Assembly (NCBI GenBank): GCA_009823505.1
Contig: VZQC01013731.1
Location: forward strand, 133,319-197,318
DNA length: 64,000 nucleotides
DNA from: Rhizomys pruinosus
Taxonomy: Eukaryota > Chordata > Mammalia > Rodentia > Spalacidae
Reading direction: 5' to 3'
Shown piece by piece: positions 1-10,387 of this stretch. A program made the translations under genes and the position numbers. A model generated the notes under the pieces. The model was not told the origin of the DNA. It searched no databases and saw only the letters and a program-made list of their open reading frames with translations. Position 1 is the first letter of the stretch; each line of letters starts with the position of its first letter.

Positions 1-50
1 CTCTGCCTCCTGAGTGCTAGGATTAAAGGCGTGTGCCACTACACTCTGCA
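1..50 (-). mobile_element. B1 SINE, cut by window edge
   Basis: The 5' end of a reverse-oriented B1 (ggattaaaggcgtgtgccac). Confidence 0.7.
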
Positions 51-709
51 AAAGATGACTTTTTACTATGATAATCAACTTACTAAAGAGATGAACTGCT
101 TATGCAGAGATGATTAGTATTTCATGGCATTTTGAGCAAATACTCTGTATAAGCATACCACGACACCACAGGATGTGGCTGGGAAATTATTTTAGTAGGA
201 TATTATGTACTATAGTTAATTTTATACAGCTGTAATTTAATGTGTGTCTTTACATGTACTTAAATTTCATTCTATTATAAATGGCACCATGCATAATTAT
301 GTATGCAACTTGACAAATTTAAATTGTTACAGTAAACTTGCATATATTTTACAGCAGCAAATAATTTAAAATGGACTTATTTACATATATTTTATGTATG
401 CTATACCTCATTTTGAAATTTTTTTGTATTTCTAGAGTATGTAGTTTGTCTCCAGTCTTTTTCAAATTTTAGAAAATTTAAGAAAATTTGCATCTAAATA
501 GTCCTATATAGTTTAAACCCATGTTGTTCAAGTACTAACCATAGTAAATACTGAGTGTTAATATACAAGGCTTATTGCTCTACTTAGGAGGTTATACATT
601 AATAATAACAAACATATGAGTAGAAAGGACCCACTTTTGTCCACTCTTTCCGAGTTGAGTGTTGGCTTGACGTAATTAAATTAAACCCTCCTTTAAAACT
701 CCACACGGG

Positions 710-873
710 GCCAGGTGTGGTGGCGCCCACCTTTAATCCCAGCACTTAGGAGGCAGAAGCAGGCAGATCTCAGTGAGTTTAAGGCCAGCCTGGTCTACAG
801 AGTGAGTTCCAGGCCACCTGGGACTAAAGGGAGACCCTGTCTCAAAAATACAAAAAAAAAAAAAAAAAAAAAA
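710..873 (+). mobile_element. B1 SINE inside retroviral U5
   Basis: A complete 7SL-derived B1 with a long A run, younger than the processed provirus it interrupts. Confidence 0.9.
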
Positions 874-965
874 ACCAAACCAAAAAACACCCCCACAAGG
901 GTGAGTGGTCTCTCTGCTGCAACTTTACAACAATTTGATGAGGACCCCTAGACCCTAGAACATTT

Positions 966-983
966 TGGGGGCTCGTGCAGGAT
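966..983 (+). other. Retroviral primer binding site (tRNA-Pro type)
   Basis: The 18-mer here matches the proline-tRNA primer binding site used by gammaretroviruses at 16 of 18 positions, from memory of that site. It lies right after the U5-like segment, where the reverse-transcription primer should bind. Confidence 0.75.
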
Positions 984-1350
984 CCCCCAAAGGCCACCAG
1001 AGGGACTAGAGACATATCATTTGGCCAGTCATGTCTTTTGGCAACTACCTAAGGAAAAACTCACACTGTGACTATTGAAATTTCCTGGAAATCATATCCT
1101 GAGTCCAGACATCATGGCCAAATGAACAAAAGGAGAAGCCCAATAATGGATGCTTTGGAAACCCCTGTTGAGAAATTCTAATGGACTTTTAAGTTGGACA
1201 TTTAATTCACCCTGTCCATCTCCTGGTTCCCTGCCTAGAAAATGTACCTAGGTACTCTCACCTTCACAGGCACAGGTCAAGGATTTTATTCTCTCTGTCA
1301 CTGTATTTTGGGGGTCTTTTAGATACAGCCACCAAGCAGAGGTACCCCAG

Positions 1351-1785
1351 TTGCCACCCCCCTATGCCCCTTTTCAGCATGGAAGAAGTCAGAGAGGTAG
1401 GCAACCCGATTCCCTCTTGGCAATTATGGTGACCTCCTCAGATAAAAGCAGGAGCTACAAACTGGCTAGGCAGTGTAGGGTCAAGACCCCCCAAAGACCC
1501 AGTTTCTTTCTTAGCTTAGAGCTGAAGACTTCTGGATCTGCCAGTAAACTTATTCTTCTGGTTGCTCTGACTTGTGGCCCATGCATCCTTAACTCACTTA
1601 GATTCATTAACCAGTGGATAAATTCCATTAAAATCATGGAGCAAAGGACTCAATACAACCCCCCCCCACCCCCAGCGGAGATCATTCCATCTTGGAAACA
1701 CCAACTGTGGTTGACTCTTGTGAACTTCCTTCAAGGATTTAAAGGCCATACAATGAGAGGGGTAAACGAAATAGAGGATTATTGA
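1351..1785 (+). pseudogene. Degenerate retroviral env transmembrane remnant
   Basis: The open frame has no intact start domain. Around 1540-1640 it reads as a hydrophobic stretch followed by GPCILN (1576-1593), the motif at the end of the membrane anchor of gammaretroviral transmembrane envelope proteins. A basic/polar tail follows and then a proline run. The surface subunit, fusion peptide and most of the transmembrane subunit are missing, so it is not functional. Confidence 0.65.
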
Positions 1786-1890
1786 GAAAGAGGATTATAA
1801 AAACTTAGGGATAGTGTTCTCAGATGCCATTGAGCCATTTTTCCTTAGTCATTCTAGGAATGATTGGTTTGCTTGCTTCACATGTTTCCC

Positions 1891-1988
1891 CTTGATTGGT
1901 AACTTTAACTGTGGTGTTAAATTCTGATTGGCTGGTGTACTTGATTGGTAACTTTAATTGCGATGCTAAACTCTGATTGGCTGTTGTA
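1891..1988 (+). repeat. 49-bp direct repeat in the retroviral U3
   Basis: Two 49-bp units (1891-1939 and 1940-1988) each begin cttgattggtaacttt and end with a ctgattggctg box. Duplicated enhancers are common in gammaretroviral U3 regions. A TATA-like tataaat follows at 1991-1997 and the R region starts near 2023. Confidence 0.75.
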
Positions 1989-2113
1989 CTTATAAATTAC
2001 CCTGTAACCCACACCTCGAGGCCACACTCCTCCCAAGGTGAGTGTTGGCCCGGCATGGCATAGTAATTAAATTAAACCCTCCTTTAAAAAAAAAAAAGGA
2101 CCTACTTTCAGTA

Positions 2114-2605
2114 CAGAGGGAATCTTAATTGAGGAATTGTCTCTATTGGACTGGCCTGTAGCCATGTATGTGGGGCATTTTCTTGATTGTTGGGTGATGT
2201 GGGAGGGCCCTGCCCACTGTGGGTGGTGTCACCTCTGGAGGTGGTCTTGTGTTATATAAGAAAGCAGTCTGAGCCAGGTGTGGTGGTGCATACCTTAAAT
2301 CCCAGCACTCAGGAGGCAGAGGCAAGCAGATCTCTGTGAGTTCAAGGCCAACCTGATCTACACAGCAAGTTCCAGGCCAGCTGGGGTTACAGGAAGATCC
2401 TGTCTCAAAAACACCAAAAAAAAACAGTCTGAGCACAGGCCAAAGGAACAAGCCAATAAACCATGTACATCTATGGTCTGTGGTCCAGGTTCTTGCCCTG
2501 CATTCCTGCCTTAACTTCCCTTGATGATGGAAACCAAATAAACCCTTTCCCCTACAAAGTGGTTTTGGTCAGTGTTTTTATCACAGCAATAGAAAGAACT
2601 AAGAC
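2114..2605 (+). mobile_element. Rodent TIR-type repeat, interrupted by B1
   Basis: It shares blocks with the copies at 4848 and 8203 (ctgcccactgtgggtggtgt, aaccaaataaaccctttcc). A B1 occupies about 2274-2418. The 5' end is missing. The family is possibly a non-autonomous hAT-like element; I cannot name it with certainty. Confidence 0.55.
2274..2418 (+). mobile_element. B1 SINE
   Basis: Complete B1 within the TIR-type repeat; cagtctgagc recurs on both sides as its target duplication. Confidence 0.9.
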
Positions 2606-3044
2606 GCCCATGTTGCTCGAGGACCACCTTTAGTAAATAGTCAGTGTTAATATATAAGGGTTATTCATCTATTTTGTAATATTCTGGAGCTGTCTTTGCT
2701 TCTCTATCCTCTGCTATATTCTGGATAGTCAAATTTATGAATTATGAACAAACAAAATGTTGGTGTATTTCACTTTTCATGTGAAATTGACGAAAACTGT
2801 AAAGAAGCTCTGTCTACTAATGTATTTTTCAGTTGGTTTCCAAAATAACTTAAGACATGGATAATGGAACATAGTGAAAGTGCTTGCAAGTCCTCAGAAT
2901 GCTTGAATGAAATGGTACAAACTAGCCAGTGCAGAATAGAAAAGAAAATCAAGTGAAAACTTCAGAGAAATTTGCTTTATTTTCCACCCACAAGACTTTG
3001 CCTCATGATGGACAAGGTTATATAAAGTAAGAATGATTGTTTTT

Positions 3045-3180
3045 TAATATTGATTTTTAATTTCTGAGACAGGGTCTGTAACCCAGGCTGACTTCGAACT
3101 TTTTATGTATCCAAGGGTGCCCTTGAACTTCTGAGCCTCCTATTTCCATGATACTCAGGGGAAATAAAAGGTGTGTCATG
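3045..3180 (-). mobile_element. Degenerate B1 SINE
   Basis: Reverse B1 with gagacagggtct followed by a diverged body. Confidence 0.5.
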
Positions 3181-3665
3181 TTTCCTTTCAAATCCAGAAT
3201 TTATATTTCTATATTCTTTAAAATAGATAGAGGATTATTTGAAAGAGAAAGCAGACCACTGAACAAGGTATGTGGGATGGAGAAAGTGAAGTGGGGGATG
3301 AACATGATCAAAGTAAATTGTGGATATTTATGAAAATGTCATATGAAGTCCATTATTTCATAACAAAAATGAAAACAAAAAGAAATGGACTAGGGAAAAG
3401 TACTAAGTTATTGGGGGTATGCTCTTGATGAGGATGGTGGAAATCCAGTCCCTTCTTCTCTTTCTTTGCTTCCTGGCTGCCATAAGGTGGTCAGCTTTCC
3501 TTCCCCACATCCTCCTACCATGATGTACTGACTTACCATAGTCACATGAGCAACAGAAAAAAACACTATGGACTTACTATCCTTATGACATGATTATCTT
3601 AGATGTCTTGTTATAGTAATGAAAAGATGATATATACTGTGTATTAAAATGATTGAATTACTTAC

Positions 3666-3756
3666 CCTATTCTTGGTATAGCGAACTCTTCCTGAAGCAA
3701 TTCCAAGTCTCTGAAAATAAGCCTCAAAATCACTTCCAGATCCCAGCTTATTGATT
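3666..3756 (-). CDS. Naalad2: Naalad2 exon 15 (substrate arginines), last exon in window
   Basis: This 91-bp exon encodes residues 502-532, ending in phase 0. It carries [20 protein letters not shown] and [11 protein letters not shown]525 and R527 match the substrate-binding R534 and R536 of GCPII. The donor is GTAAGT. I could not find the following exon, with the fifth zinc ligand, in 1-3665, so intron 15 continues past the window edge. Confidence 0.95.
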
Positions 3757-4230
3757 CTAGATATAGAATATAAATAAAAATACATACATATACAAATTAA
3801 TAAATAATACAAAGCTAAACATATGGGAAAGTGAATTCTGCCTCAACTAGCTAAGAATTACATAGCATAAATAGTATAAGAATTAGACAAAGCTGAACAA
3901 ACTTCAAGATCTTCTCCTATAATTTTCTAGTAGTCCTATGATAAAATGCATTGAATACCACCAGAGCTGAGCAGTTCCATGCAACAGTGCAACCTAGTGA
4001 TAATGTTGTTTTCTGAATCTTCAGCATTTGTATTTATTTAGAGGGGAAACAATGAGGCCATGAGCCCTGCCTTCAGAAATTAGCTGCATGGAAGTTTCAT
4101 TTAAAGACAAAGAACCTGCCTTATTTCATTTCAGAACCAAATCGAATTACAATATAATTCTGTGCATATAGTTAAAATATTTTCCATATACATACATGTA
4201 CATGCAAACATACATATAAAATGTAATGAC

Positions 4231-4681
4231 GAGATCTCCCGAGACCATCTGAAGCAAGCACAGGAAAATGGCTGGAGCTAGAGGACATCATGCTGAGTGA
4301 AGTAACATAGTCCCAGAAAAACAAACGACGAATGGTATCCCTCATCTCTGGATGCTAGTGCCAATTACCTAGTTGTAAGTATTTCTTGTGCACAGCCCCT
4401 TGAGCTTTTGTCCAAAGCAGTTGGGAGTGATGCATATTGGAAACAACAACAACAATAACAACAACAACAACAACAACAGAAAGGACTGCATCAAAGAACT
4501 GACTGAAATGGCAAACTTCTGCTCAGAACAGTCAACTTCCACATGGAGAATATTGAGAAAGACTGAGAAAGAGATGAAAAGCATATTTGGCAGAATGCAT
4601 GAGCTCTGATGGGGTGGGGGGATGGGGGGACACAGATCTGGATTTGATAAAAAATATATAAATAAATTAAAAATAAATAAA
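4231..4681 (+). mobile_element. 5'-truncated L1 with chimeric 5' leader
   Basis: About 40 bases unlike this L1's ORF2 (ending accatctgaagcaagcac) are joined to the last ORF2 codons, a short 3' UTR with (CAA)n, and an A-rich tail. A perfect 14-bp duplication taaaatgtaatgac flanks it (4217-4230 and 4682-4695). Confidence 0.85.
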
Positions 4682-4847
4682 TAAAATGTAATGACATTAA
4701 TTTTATGACAGAGTAATCAGTAGAGTATAATATTAAATTAATTCTATTTGCAGGAAGACCATAATTATTGCTTTTTTAAAAAGTTCTTTTGTATTCTTGT
4801 TTTCCTTTTCCTTTTATCTACACTTGTTTTATACTGATATATTCCTG

Positions 4848-5255
4848 TTCTGGTTTGTCTTCCATTGCTGTGACGAAACACTCTGACTGACACCAACTTG
4901 GGGAGGAAAGGGTTTATTCAGCTTACATCTCCTGGGTCACAGTTCATCACTTAGGGAGCCCAAGACAGGAACTCAGGGCAGGAACCTGGAGGCAGGAGCT
5001 GAAGCACGGGCCATGGAGGAATGCTCTTCACTGGCTTGCTCCCCTGGCTCATGCCCAACCCGCCTTCTTATACAGTATACAACAACCTGCCCAGGGTGGC
5101 ACCACCCATAGTGGGCTGGGCCCGCCCACATTGCTTGACCATCAACACAATATTCCACAGATGTGGCCAGAGGCCAGTCCAATGGAGCCAATTCCCCAAT
5201 TGAGGCTCCCTCAACCCAGGTGTGTCAAGTTGACACTAAAGCTATCCAGCACAAT
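4848..5255 (-). mobile_element. Rodent TIR-type repeat, near full length
   Basis: The reverse complement begins tgctggatagctttagtgtc and ends with a ccagaacagg-like terminus, so the ends form a short inverted repeat (TGCTGG...CCAG). Internal blocks match the copy at 8203. Confidence 0.55.
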
Positions 5256-5744
5256 TCCCATACCCTAAGTTTTGTTTGTTGAATTTTTGTGGATTGTCGT
5301 TCTCTTCTGTATGGCCTCCTTTTCTGGCTTAAGAATAATTTGCTCCTTTTCAGTAAGAATCATATGGTGGATAAGCTTATGTGTCCATTAATCTAACCAC
5401 AAGTTCTTTAAGTATGGTAGTATATCTTGGATGCTTTCTTTCACCTGGACATTTTCAATGACCAGGGAATCCTTATGCATACACATAAGTTCAGTATTAT
5501 TTTCTGAACTTTAAAGCACTTTTGCAACAAAAATTCAGTACTCGTTTTGTCCCTGTGACTGCGTGTCCACCTCACAGTTCAAACTGTGAACATCCACCAA
5601 TTTCCCGTTCTATCTTTGGAATGGCTCGCATTGCATCTTTAAAGTTGTGTCTCAACTTGTTGGCTTCTCAGGTACGCATACCCTTGGTCTGAGCAGTTTC
5701 ATAGGTGTTTTTAGAATGAACACAAAGATTTGAATTTCTGTTTT

Positions 5745-5850
5745 TCTCCTATTTATTTTTACTTTATGTATATGAGGCTCTAGGAACTGAACCTGGATCC
5801 TCTGCATAAAGAACCAGTGTTCCTAATCGCTGAGCCATCTCTCCAGCCCC
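5745..5850 (-). mobile_element. Internally deleted B2 SINE
   Basis: B2 5' end (gagccatctctccagcccc) is kept; about half the middle is missing. Confidence 0.75.
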
Positions 5851-6022
5851 AGTTGTCAACCTCATAATTGGCATGATTTTGTTGGATTTTGGAAGATCAA
5901 GAGAGTAACAAATCATTGTCGTAGGTTTTTTTGTGCTACTTATGGGAAAAACTTGGTGTATTTGCTGAATAATTGTATGAATTTTTTATAATGGGGCACT
6001 AAGTTTCACAAGACCAATTTGG

Positions 6023-6171
6023 GGGCTAGTGAGATTGTTTAGTGGATAAAGGCACTGTGGCCAGACCTGATGACCTGAGTTTAATCCCTGGGACTTACAT
6101 GGTGAAAGAGGAAACCAAAGATAGTTTGTCTCCTGACCTCTACATGTATGCCATGACATAGGAGTGGCCAC
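6023..6171 (+). mobile_element. B3 SINE
   Basis: Carries the B3-specific block cctgatgacctgagtttaat; its 3' end is cut by an L1 tail insertion. Confidence 0.75.
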
Positions 6172-6613
6172 GGAGTGCACAGAGCTTAGATCAGGGACTT
6201 CCCAGGACCACCTGAAGCACAGATAAATGGATGGAACTAGAAGATATTATGTTAAGTGAAGTAACACAGTCCCAGAAAAACAAATGATGAATGGTATCCC
6301 TCATCTGTGGATGCTAGCGCCAATTACCTAGTTGTATTTCTTGTGCAGGGCTCCTTGAGCTTTTGTCCAAGTATTTGGGAGTGGTGTATATTGGAAAGAA
6401 CAAGAACAGAAAAGACTGCATCAAAGAACTGACTGAAATGGTGAACTTCTGCTCAAAACAGTCAACTTCTGCATTGAGAATTTTGAGAAAGGCTGAGAAA
6501 AAGATGAAAAACATGTTTGGCAGAATGCATGAGCTCTGGTGGGGTGGGAGAGTAAGGAGGGGGACACTGGTCTAGATTTGATTTGTAATGTAATCTTGCA
6601 GAAAAAAGAAAAA
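6172..6613 (+). mobile_element. 5'-truncated L1 with a related 5' leader, inside a B3
   Basis: The ORF2 end plus short 3' UTR is preceded by a leader ending gaccacctgaagcacag, close to that of the copy at 4231. The duplication gagtggccac (6162-6171 and 6614-6623) marks the ends. The copy lies at the 3' end of a B3 SINE. Confidence 0.8.
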
Positions 6614-6626
6614 GAGTGGCCACATT

Positions 6627-7062
6627 GCTGAGCGTGGTGGTGCATGCCTTTAATCCCAGCACTTGGGAGGCAGAGGCAGGTGGATCTCTGTGAGTTCAAG
6701 GCTAGCCTGAGTGAATTCCATGCTAGCTGGGGCTATAGGGAGACCCTGTCTCACAAAAAAAAAGATTGGCCACACCAAAAATAAGTTAGTTATTAAATGA
6801 AAATATTTGAAAAGACATAAGAATGAAGCAGCAAATTGCTGCCTTTTTCTATTAGGTTCAGAAATCATACTGAAAAAATAACTGACTTCAAAGAAGTTGC
6901 TATAGCATGAATGAGGTAAAAAGTAAAGATAAAGCTGGGAATGGTGGTACATGCCAGTAATCCCAACACTTGGGAGGCAGAGGGAGGTGGATCTCTGAGA
7001 GTTCAAGACCAGCCTGGTCTACATAGAAAGTTCCAGGCCAGCTGGGGCTACAGGGAGACCTA
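6627..7062 (+). mobile_element. Two B1 SINEs (6627-6763 and 6932-7062)
   Basis: Two plus-strand B1 copies separated by about 170 bp of unique intron 14 sequence. Confidence 0.85.
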
Positions 7063-7166
7063 AACTGATTACAGTTAAACACGGAATTTTGTGGTTGTTC
7101 ATAATCCCCTTTGACTACATTTATTTAACTTTTATTTATTTAATTTTATTAGAATTTAAGAATGCA

Positions 7167-7345
7167 GGGGGCTAGGAAGATTGTTCAATGGGCAAAGAGG
7201 GCGATAGTTCATGGTATCAGATCCCCAGTATCCACATAAAATCCCAGACTGACTGTACATCTGTACCCCAGTGCTGATGACAGAGACAGGCAGATCCTAG
7301 GGGTTCACTGAACACTAGGGTGTTCCAAGTTCAGTGAAAGATCCA
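7167..7345 (+). mobile_element. B4/RSINE-like composite SINE
   Basis: A tRNA-like 5' part is joined to a B1-like 3' part ending gtgaaagatccagtccc; diverged. Confidence 0.55.
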
Positions 7346-7366
7346 GTCCCCCAAAATAAAGCTGAG

Positions 7367-7580
7367 GGGTTGGAGAGGTGGATCAACAATTAAGAGTACA
7401 TACTGCTCTTCCAGAACATATGGGTTCAGTTCTGGCAGCTTTGTTGGATAGTTTACAACTCCCTATAGCTCAAGCTCCTAGGGATCCTATGTCTCCAGCC
7501 TCTGAGGGTGCCCAAACTCACATGCACACATGTGTACACAAACACACACACATACACACACATATATAATTTAAATTCAA
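7367..7580 (+). mobile_element. B2 SINE with (CA)n tail
   Basis: Diverged B2 whose 3' end has grown into a CA/TA microsatellite. Confidence 0.75.
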
Positions 7581-7765
7581 TAATTTTAAGAAAAGACAAA
7601 ACGATATGGTGAAAATCTGTAGAAGAAAACACTCAACATTAGCCTCTGGCCTCCATAAGCACACACTTATATAAACCCTCCCCAGTGGATTTTTATTTCC
7701 TTTCATTATCACTTGAAGTTATTTATTAAAACATGTAACATAAACTTTATGTAAGAATTCCACAT

Positions 7766-7980
7766 GGGGCTGGAAAGATGGCTCAGCGGTAAGAGTGCTG
7801 ACTGCTCTTGCAGAGGACCTAGGTTCAATTCCCAGCACCCACATGGTGGCTAAGAACCTTCTTTAATGCCAGTTCCAGGGGAATCCAACATCCTCTTCTC
7901 ACCTCCTCGTCATTGCATGACATGGGTGCACCAATCTACATGCAGACAGTACACTCATACACATAAAAAATAATAAAAAA
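7766..7980 (+). mobile_element. B2 SINE
   Basis: Complete; flanked by aagaattcca on both sides. Confidence 0.9.
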
Positions 7981-8019
7981 GAATTCCAAATAATAGCTAA
8001 TATACAGCAAAATCATTTT

Positions 8020-8650
8020 AAGATTTACTTCATTTTTGTTTGTATATATGCATGTGTTTCTATGTGTTATGTGCAGGTGTTTGTGGGTTATGGGTGCCCA
8101 TGGAGGCCAGAAGAGGGCATTGGATCCCCTGGAATTACAGGTATTTGTGAGCCACCTGTCATAGGTGCTGAGAATTGAACTTGGTTTTTCTGAAAGAGCA
8201 ATATGCTGGTTAATTTTCATCAATTTGACACAACCCAAATTCACCTGGGAAGTGGGAACCTCAAGTGAAGAATTTCCCACATCACATTGGCCTCTGGACG
8301 TCTGTGAGGCATTTTCATAATTATTACTTGATGTGGGAAGGCCCAACCCACTGTGGGTGGTGTCATCACAAGGGCAGGTGGGCTGGGCTCCATAAGGAAA
8401 GTAGCTGACAAGCCAGAGGAAACCAGCCAGTAAGCACCATTACTCAGTGGTCTTTGCTCCAGTTCCTGCTTCAAACTCCTGTATTGAATTCCTGCCCTGG
8501 CTTCTCTTCAGGGTGAACTGTAACATGGAAGCCAGATAAACCCTTTCCTACCCAAGTTGCTTCTTGCCATGGTGTTTATTTCATCAATAGGGAACCCAAC
8601 TAGAACCAGCAGTAAGCAATCTTAACCACTGAGCCATCTCCTCAGACCCC
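8020..8650 (-). mobile_element. B2 SINE split by the TIR-type repeat
   Basis: The 3' part is at 8020-8202 and the 5' part at about 8613-8650. Joined, they give a B2 of ordinary length. Confidence 0.7.
8203..8612 (+). mobile_element. Rodent TIR-type repeat inserted in a B2
   Basis: Ends are tgctggtt and aaccagca, a perfect 8-bp terminal inverted repeat. B2 sequence is present on both sides (8020-8202 and 8613-8650), so this is an insertion of about 410 bp. That fits a cut-and-paste non-autonomous element better than a retroposon. Confidence 0.7.
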
Positions 8651-8713
8651 ACAATTTTACTGAAACTTTTCAAAAGTAGATCTGTATTCCTTTGAACATT
8701 AAGAAAATTTGTC

Positions 8714-8931
8714 GGGGCTGGAGAGATGGCTCAGCAGTTAAGAGCACCGACTGCTCTTACCGAGGACCCAGGTTCAATTCCCAGCACCCACATGGAGGCT
8801 AAGAACCGTCTTTAACTCCAGTTCCAGGGGAATCTGACACCCTCTTCTGACCTCCACAGCATTGCATGACATGGGTGCACCAACCTACATGCAGACAGTA
8901 CATTCATACACATAAAAAATAATAAATAAAA
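8714..8931 (+). mobile_element. B2 SINE
   Basis: Complete; flanked by agaaaatttgtc and agaaaatctgtc. Confidence 0.9.
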
Positions 8932-9004
8932 AAGAAAATCTGTCTTGTAATGACTAGATAGCAAAACAGCAGGTGTCCAAACAGAAATGCTTTATTTTTT
9001 ATTT

Positions 9005-9256
9005 ATTTTTTGTCTTTTTGAGACAGGGTCTCCCTATAGCCCCAGCTGGCCTGGAACTCACTCTGTAGACCAGGCTGGCCTTGAACTCACAGAGATCTGC
9101 CTGCCTCTGCCTCCTGAGTACTAGGATTAAAGGCATGAACCACCACACCTGGCTCAAAAATGGTTCTTAGCTGCTATGTGGGTGCTGGGAATCAAACCCA
9201 GGTCTTCTGCAAGAGCAGTTGGTACTCTTAACCACTGAGCCATCTTCCCAGCCCCA
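9005..9256 (-). mobile_element. Composite SINE: B2 head joined to B1
   Basis: In sense, about 100 nt of B2 5' end (9256-9154) run straight into a complete B1 (9153-9005) with its A-rich tail. The rest of B2 is absent. aatgctttatt at 8986-8996 and 9261-9271 flanks the whole unit, so it moved as one piece. Confidence 0.8.
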
Positions 9257-9367
9257 GAGGAATGCTTTATTAAATGTATGTAAATGATTGTAAGAATCAC
9301 ATATTTGGAGAAACAAGGGAAAAAGAAGTCCATAATTTATCCCATGGTAGAAAAAATAATGTACATA

Positions 9368-9585
9368 GGGACTGGAGAGAGAGCTCAGCCGTTAAGAGCA
9401 CTAGCTGTTCTTACAGAGGACTTAGGTTCCTAGTACCCAGATGGTGGCTAATAAACCCACTGCAACTCCAGTTCCAGGGGACCTGATGTCCTCTTCTGGC
9501 CACCATGGGCATTACATGCTTATGGTGCATTTACACACATGTAAAAATAACACTCATACACATAAAATAACAATTATTTAAAAGA
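9368..9585 (+). mobile_element. B2 SINE next to exon 14
   Basis: Complete; atgtacata repeats on both sides. Its tail ends about 20 bp from exon 14, on the donor side. Confidence 0.88.
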
Positions 9586-9606
9586 AAGATGTACATATTA
9601 ACTTAC

Positions 9607-9698
9607 CTTGGATAATCTTTATTTTCAGGTGAAGGATCTTTTTCCAACCAGCTTTCATAAAGTGATCTACTCTCAAAACCATTGTCAGGGCTAGAGAT
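9607..9698 (-). CDS. Naalad2: Naalad2 exon 14
   Basis: This 92-bp exon encodes residues 472-501 plus two bases of R502: [20 protein letters not shown], then [10 protein letters not shown]. The donor GTAAGT is optimal. A B2 copy in the plus orientation ends only about 25 bp past the donor, inside intron 14. Confidence 0.94.
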
Positions 9699-10172
9699 CT
9701 AGAAAAATAAATAAAACTAGGGATTAGGGGCTGAAGGCAATGTAAATCCAACATGCACATTTGCATTAACCTCCACTCTTATCTGTGTGTTCACATATGT
9801 ACCATGTTTATTTATAGAAAAAAAATATTTTGTAAATGGTAAGAAAGAAACCCATCCCAACTTCTGGTTCATTTATGGAGACTACTTGTTGGTAATTTTG
9901 CCAGTTATCTAAAAAGAAATGTCCTGATTTTATTGATAACATTTTCAACAAAAGCTTCAAATTTGGCATCTTAGATTTGTTTCGTGGGAAAATGTAGTTA
10001 TACTCTTGTCATTAATAAATTGTTTTCATCCAAGAAGAACTACAAATTGGCCTCAGAATAGCAGAAGTAACACAGGTCAGGAAGCTGAACTTAAAATCAT
10101 TCCGTACATCTGACTTTTATTGAGAAAGGAGGGCGTAGTAGTGAGCAGTATTAAAAAATTAATTATATTTAT

Positions 10173-10383
10173 GGGGCTGGAGAGATGGCTCAGCAATTAA
10201 GAGCACTGGCTGCTCTTACAGAAGGCACAGGTTCAAATCCCAACACCCAACGGTGGCTGACAACTATCCATAACTCCAGTTCCAGGGGATTTGACGCCCT
10301 CCTCTGCCCTCCATGGACATTGTATGACACAGGTGAACTCACACATGCAGGCAATACAATTATACACATACAATAAAAAAGAA
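10173..10383 (+). mobile_element. B2 SINE split by the L1
   Basis: A full-length tRNA-derived B2 begins ggggctggagagatggctca. Its tail resumes after the L1 at about 18472-18492. The B2's own duplication is ttaaaaaattaattatat (10151-10168) against ttaaaattaattatat (18493-18508), so B2 came first and the L1 second. Confidence 0.88.
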
Positions 10384-10387
10384 GGGT

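Larger units (their letters stand above)
641..2097 (+). mobile_element. Processed copy of a gammaretrovirus-like (ERV1) RNA
   Basis: The order is R (about 641-698), U5, a proline-tRNA-type primer binding site, leader, env remnant, U3, R and poly(A). The same R block (aattaaattaaaccctcctt) occurs at both ends. The element ends in an A run instead of U5. It is flanked by aaaggacccacttt (624-637) and aaaggacctacttt (2095-2108), 13/14 identical, a length and position typical of L1 target-site duplications. A normal provirus would instead begin with U3 and carry a 4-6 bp duplication. A B1 SINE (710-873) has since interrupted U5. No intact gene remains. Confidence 0.8.

Noticed and set aside
715..951. 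Small proteins across B1 and B2 copies throughout the window
   Set aside because: They are translations of SINEs and recur wherever a copy occurs.
1..3665. Naalad2 exon 16
   Set aside because: I searched for the expected His-containing exon on the minus strand and did not find it.
4388..4609. Asparagine-run protein
   Set aside because: It is the (CAA)n stretch in an L1 3' UTR.
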